From Thermoanaerobaculales bacterium (GTDB lineage Bacteria > Acidobacteriota > Thermoanaerobaculia > Thermoanaerobaculales > Sulfomarinibacteraceae): DNA of 64,000 nt. Both the position numbers and the translations under genes were made by a program. The stretch lies in contig JALOLD010000020.1 of assembly GCA_025456145.1 (NCBI GenBank), forward strand, positions 18,939 to 82,938, given 5' to 3'. A model generated the notes under the pieces. That model did not search any database. It was not told where the DNA came from and saw nothing but the letters and a program-made list of their open reading frames with translations. Shown here piece by piece: positions 62,323-64,000 of the stretch. The stretch's first letter is position 1. Each line of letters opens with the position of its first letter.

Positions 62323-64000
62323 TCAGGTCACCAACCAGAGCATGCCGAAGGTGTAGATCGTGCAGACCACGATGAGCAGCGTCCAGCCCGACACCCGGAT
62401 GTCGACGCCGGCCTTGCGGGCGACGCCGTTGGCGTTCCACAGGATGGTCGCCGAGAGCACCGAGGCGAAGACCACCCAGGCGACCCGGAGCAGCGACAGG
62501 ACGGTCACCGCCGGGCCCGGCCACCGCGCCCACAGGGTCCCCGGCTGGGCGACGACGACCAGGGTCTCGAGGATCGGAATGTGGCCCATCTGGTAGGCCA
62601 TGAGGGGGCCCCAGCCGAGCACCAGCAGGGCGCACGAGGCGGCGGCCGCGAGGGCGGTGCTGCCGCCGCGCTGCTGGATCGCCGGCGACAGCAGGGGAGT
62701 GATCAGGGCGGCGGCGGCGAGGCTCGCCCAGCACAGCAGGGTCAGCCAGAGCGGCTCGGCGGCGGCGCCGCCCCGCTGGATGACGATCAACGCCGGCGCG
62801 AGGAAGAAGACGGTGAGCGCGAACGGGATCAGATAGCTCTCGGAGCTGGTCAGCCGCCATGCCGAGCGGAGCCGCGGCCGCAGGTAGAGCCCGGCCGAGC
62901 CGTGCGGGCAGCTCTGCAGGCAGGTCAGACAGGTCTTGCAGCGGTGCGACTCACCGATCAGCTGGGGGTGGTGCCAGACCGGGCAGCCCTCGACCTCGGC
63001 GTTGCCCTTGTAGCAGTCGTGGGTGGTGCAGGTCGAGCTGCAGATCGAGCGGCGGGCCGCCACGGTCAGCGGAGCGACCGGCGCGAGAGCGACCCCGAGC
63101 CGGCCGAGGGGGCAGAGGTGGCGGCACCAGACCTCGCGCTGCCAGATCACGCAGCAGACCGCCGACGAGCCGATCAGGGCGACGAGCAGGACGCCGCTCG
63201 GCAGCGGCGTCGAGGCCATCGCGAAGAACTCTTCCGACCACAGGATGGCGACGAAGCCGGCCGCCGACAGCCAGCTCCCGGCGCGTAGGATCCAGGCCGG
63301 CGGAGGTCGCTCGAGCGAGAGCAGCCGCTGCACCGCCCGGCCGCCGCTCGACAGCGGGCAGACCGTGCACCAGACCGAGCCGACGAGCAGGAAGAGCCCG
63401 AAGACCGCGGGCTCCCAGAGCTGCCAGATGAGGCCGTTCGCCGTCCTGCCCAGGGCGCTCCCGCCGGCCGCCAGACAGATCACGGCGAGGGCGACGAAGA
63501 CCACCGCGACCGCGGCGCGCGCGATCCCCAGCCCGCCGCCGCGGACCAGCCACCGGACGAGCCAGAACGAGCTGATCTCGAAGCCGATCGGCCGCTCGCC
63601 GTCGAAGCCCGAGAAGATGTGCTCGGCGCGGATCTCGTCGCCGTCGGCGACCCGGGCGGCGAGCTCGATCAGCGACCGGAGCTCGTCGACGTTGCGCTGG
63701 CGGTACTTGAGCGAGACCAGCACGCGCTCGGCGGAGGGGGCGAGCCGGAGCCGCCGGCCGGGGTCGAGCTCCTCGAGGAAGGCCCGCGCGAGCGGGACGA
63801 TGTCGCGCGGCCGCTCGGCGAGGGGCGGCAGCTCGACCACCGTGTCGAGCTGGTCGCGGAGGGCGGGCTGAAGACAGCCCCGGTCGGCGCCGCACGCCGT
63901 CGAGTCGAGGGTGGCGATGATCCGGACGTCGGGGAAGGGCGGCGACGAGACCGCGCGGTCGGCCTCGAGGTGGCGCGCGAGCTCGAGCTGGGTGTCGGCG
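62323..64000 (-). CDS. sigma-54 activator AAA domain fused to membrane polyferredoxin, 5' end cut
   Basis: About 558 C-terminal residues are visible; the start lies beyond the right edge. The first ~140 form the second half of a sigma-54 AAA+ domain (VRIIATLDS, LRDQLDTVVELPPLAERPRDIVPLA, then RQRNVDELRSLIELAA). Then come about ten membrane segments and NosR/NapH-like iron-sulfur motifs: WCTVCPLSSGG, REVWCRHLCPLGRLG, CSSTCTTHDCYKG and CKTCLTCLQSCPHGS (two CxxCxxxC-like clusters). The GAFTGA loop and any sensor domain would be off the edge. No helix-turn-helix follows the AAA part; the membrane Fe-S region takes its place. A redox-sensing membrane activator is inferred. Confidence 0.85.
   Translation of the reverse strand, partial: ADTQLELARHLEADRAVSSPPFPDVRIIATLDSTACGADRGCLQPALRDQLDTVVELPPLAERPRDIVPLARAFLEELDPGRRLRLAPSAERVLVSLKYRQRNVDELRSLIELAARVADGDEIRAEHIFSGFDGERPIGFEISSFWLVRWLVRGGGLGIARAAVAVVFVALAVICLAAGGSALGRTANGLIWQLWEPAVFGLFLLVGSVWCTVCPLSSGGRAVQRLLSLERPPPAWILRAGSWLSAAGFVAILWSEEFFAMASTPLPSGVLLVALIGSSAVCCVIWQREVWCRHLCPLGRLGVALAPVAPLTVAARRSICSSTCTTHDCYKGNAEVEGCPVWHHPQLIGESHRCKTCLTCLQSCPHGSAGLYLRPRLRSAWRLTSSESYLIPFALTVFFLAPALIVIQRGGAAAEPLWLTLLCWASLAAAALITPLLSPAIQQRGGSTALAAAASCALLVLGWGPLMAYQMGHIPILETLVVVAQPGTLWARWPGPAVTVLSLLRVAWVVFASVLSATILWNANGVARKAGVDIRVSGWTLLIVVCTIYTFGMLWLVT

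Overview
This window is very GC-rich bacterial chromosome (roughly 70% by eye), densely coded on both strands. It reads like an Acidobacteriota genome, perhaps near the Thermoanaerobaculia, although no rRNA or other phylogenetic marker was tested. The hints are an ECF sigma factor next to a Hanks-type kinase with TPR repeats, several large DUF2723/TMTC-like membrane proteins, many exported beta-propeller-like and protease proteins, and a groESL operon under a CIRCE operator. No rRNA, tRNA, CRISPR array, prophage or insertion sequence was seen. Both ends cut a gene.

Layout. 1-5.3 kb: divergent malQ (cut) and glgP for glycogen breakdown, then a glutathione reductase-like enzyme. 5.3-8.8 kb: a tandem repeat, a YceI protein, and a tonB-exbB-exbD cluster whose exbD 3' end runs into a dispersed repeat. 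8.9-12 kb: a large ELWxSDGT-repeat exported protein and a frameshifted ArsR regulator. 12.1-14.8 kb: DUF35, thiolase and HMG-CoA synthase in the order known from archaea. 14.9-21.3 kb: aminopeptidase P, a very large NtrY-like histidine kinase and a lipoprotein. 21.3-22 kb: non-coding repeats in inverted orientation. 22-29.5 kb: a coupled ndk, dCMP deaminase, trmB set, a trypsin-like protease, a PilZ protein, and a coupled set of a DHH-CBS-tRNA nucleotidyltransferase, an exported protein and rsmD. 29.5-37.2 kb: exported peptidases and proteins of unknown role. 37.3-41.4 kb: groES-groEL and an exported oligoendopeptidase. 41.6-47.1 kb: a coupled operon of three polytopic membrane proteins that look like GT-C glycosyltransferases. 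47.2-53 kb: exported proteins, an arylsulfotransferase-like lipoprotein, a MazF-like toxin and a MATE pump. 53-60.1 kb: two exported repeat proteins, a GIDE-domain protein and the sigma factor/kinase pair. 60.2-64 kb: a radical SAM protein, a small exported protein, and a sigma-54 activator fused to a membrane Fe-S protein (cut).

The strongest cross-window signal is a shared C-terminal tail. Six otherwise unrelated exported proteins end in about 20 residues of the form [IV]F-x-D-x-F-E-x-G-x-[TP]-x-[AG]-W-S, usually closing with Pro. This looks like a sorting or anchoring tag. Other points worth following are the archaeal-type mevalonate entry cluster, the sigma-54/Fe-S fusion, and several families of dispersed and palindromic repeats between genes.
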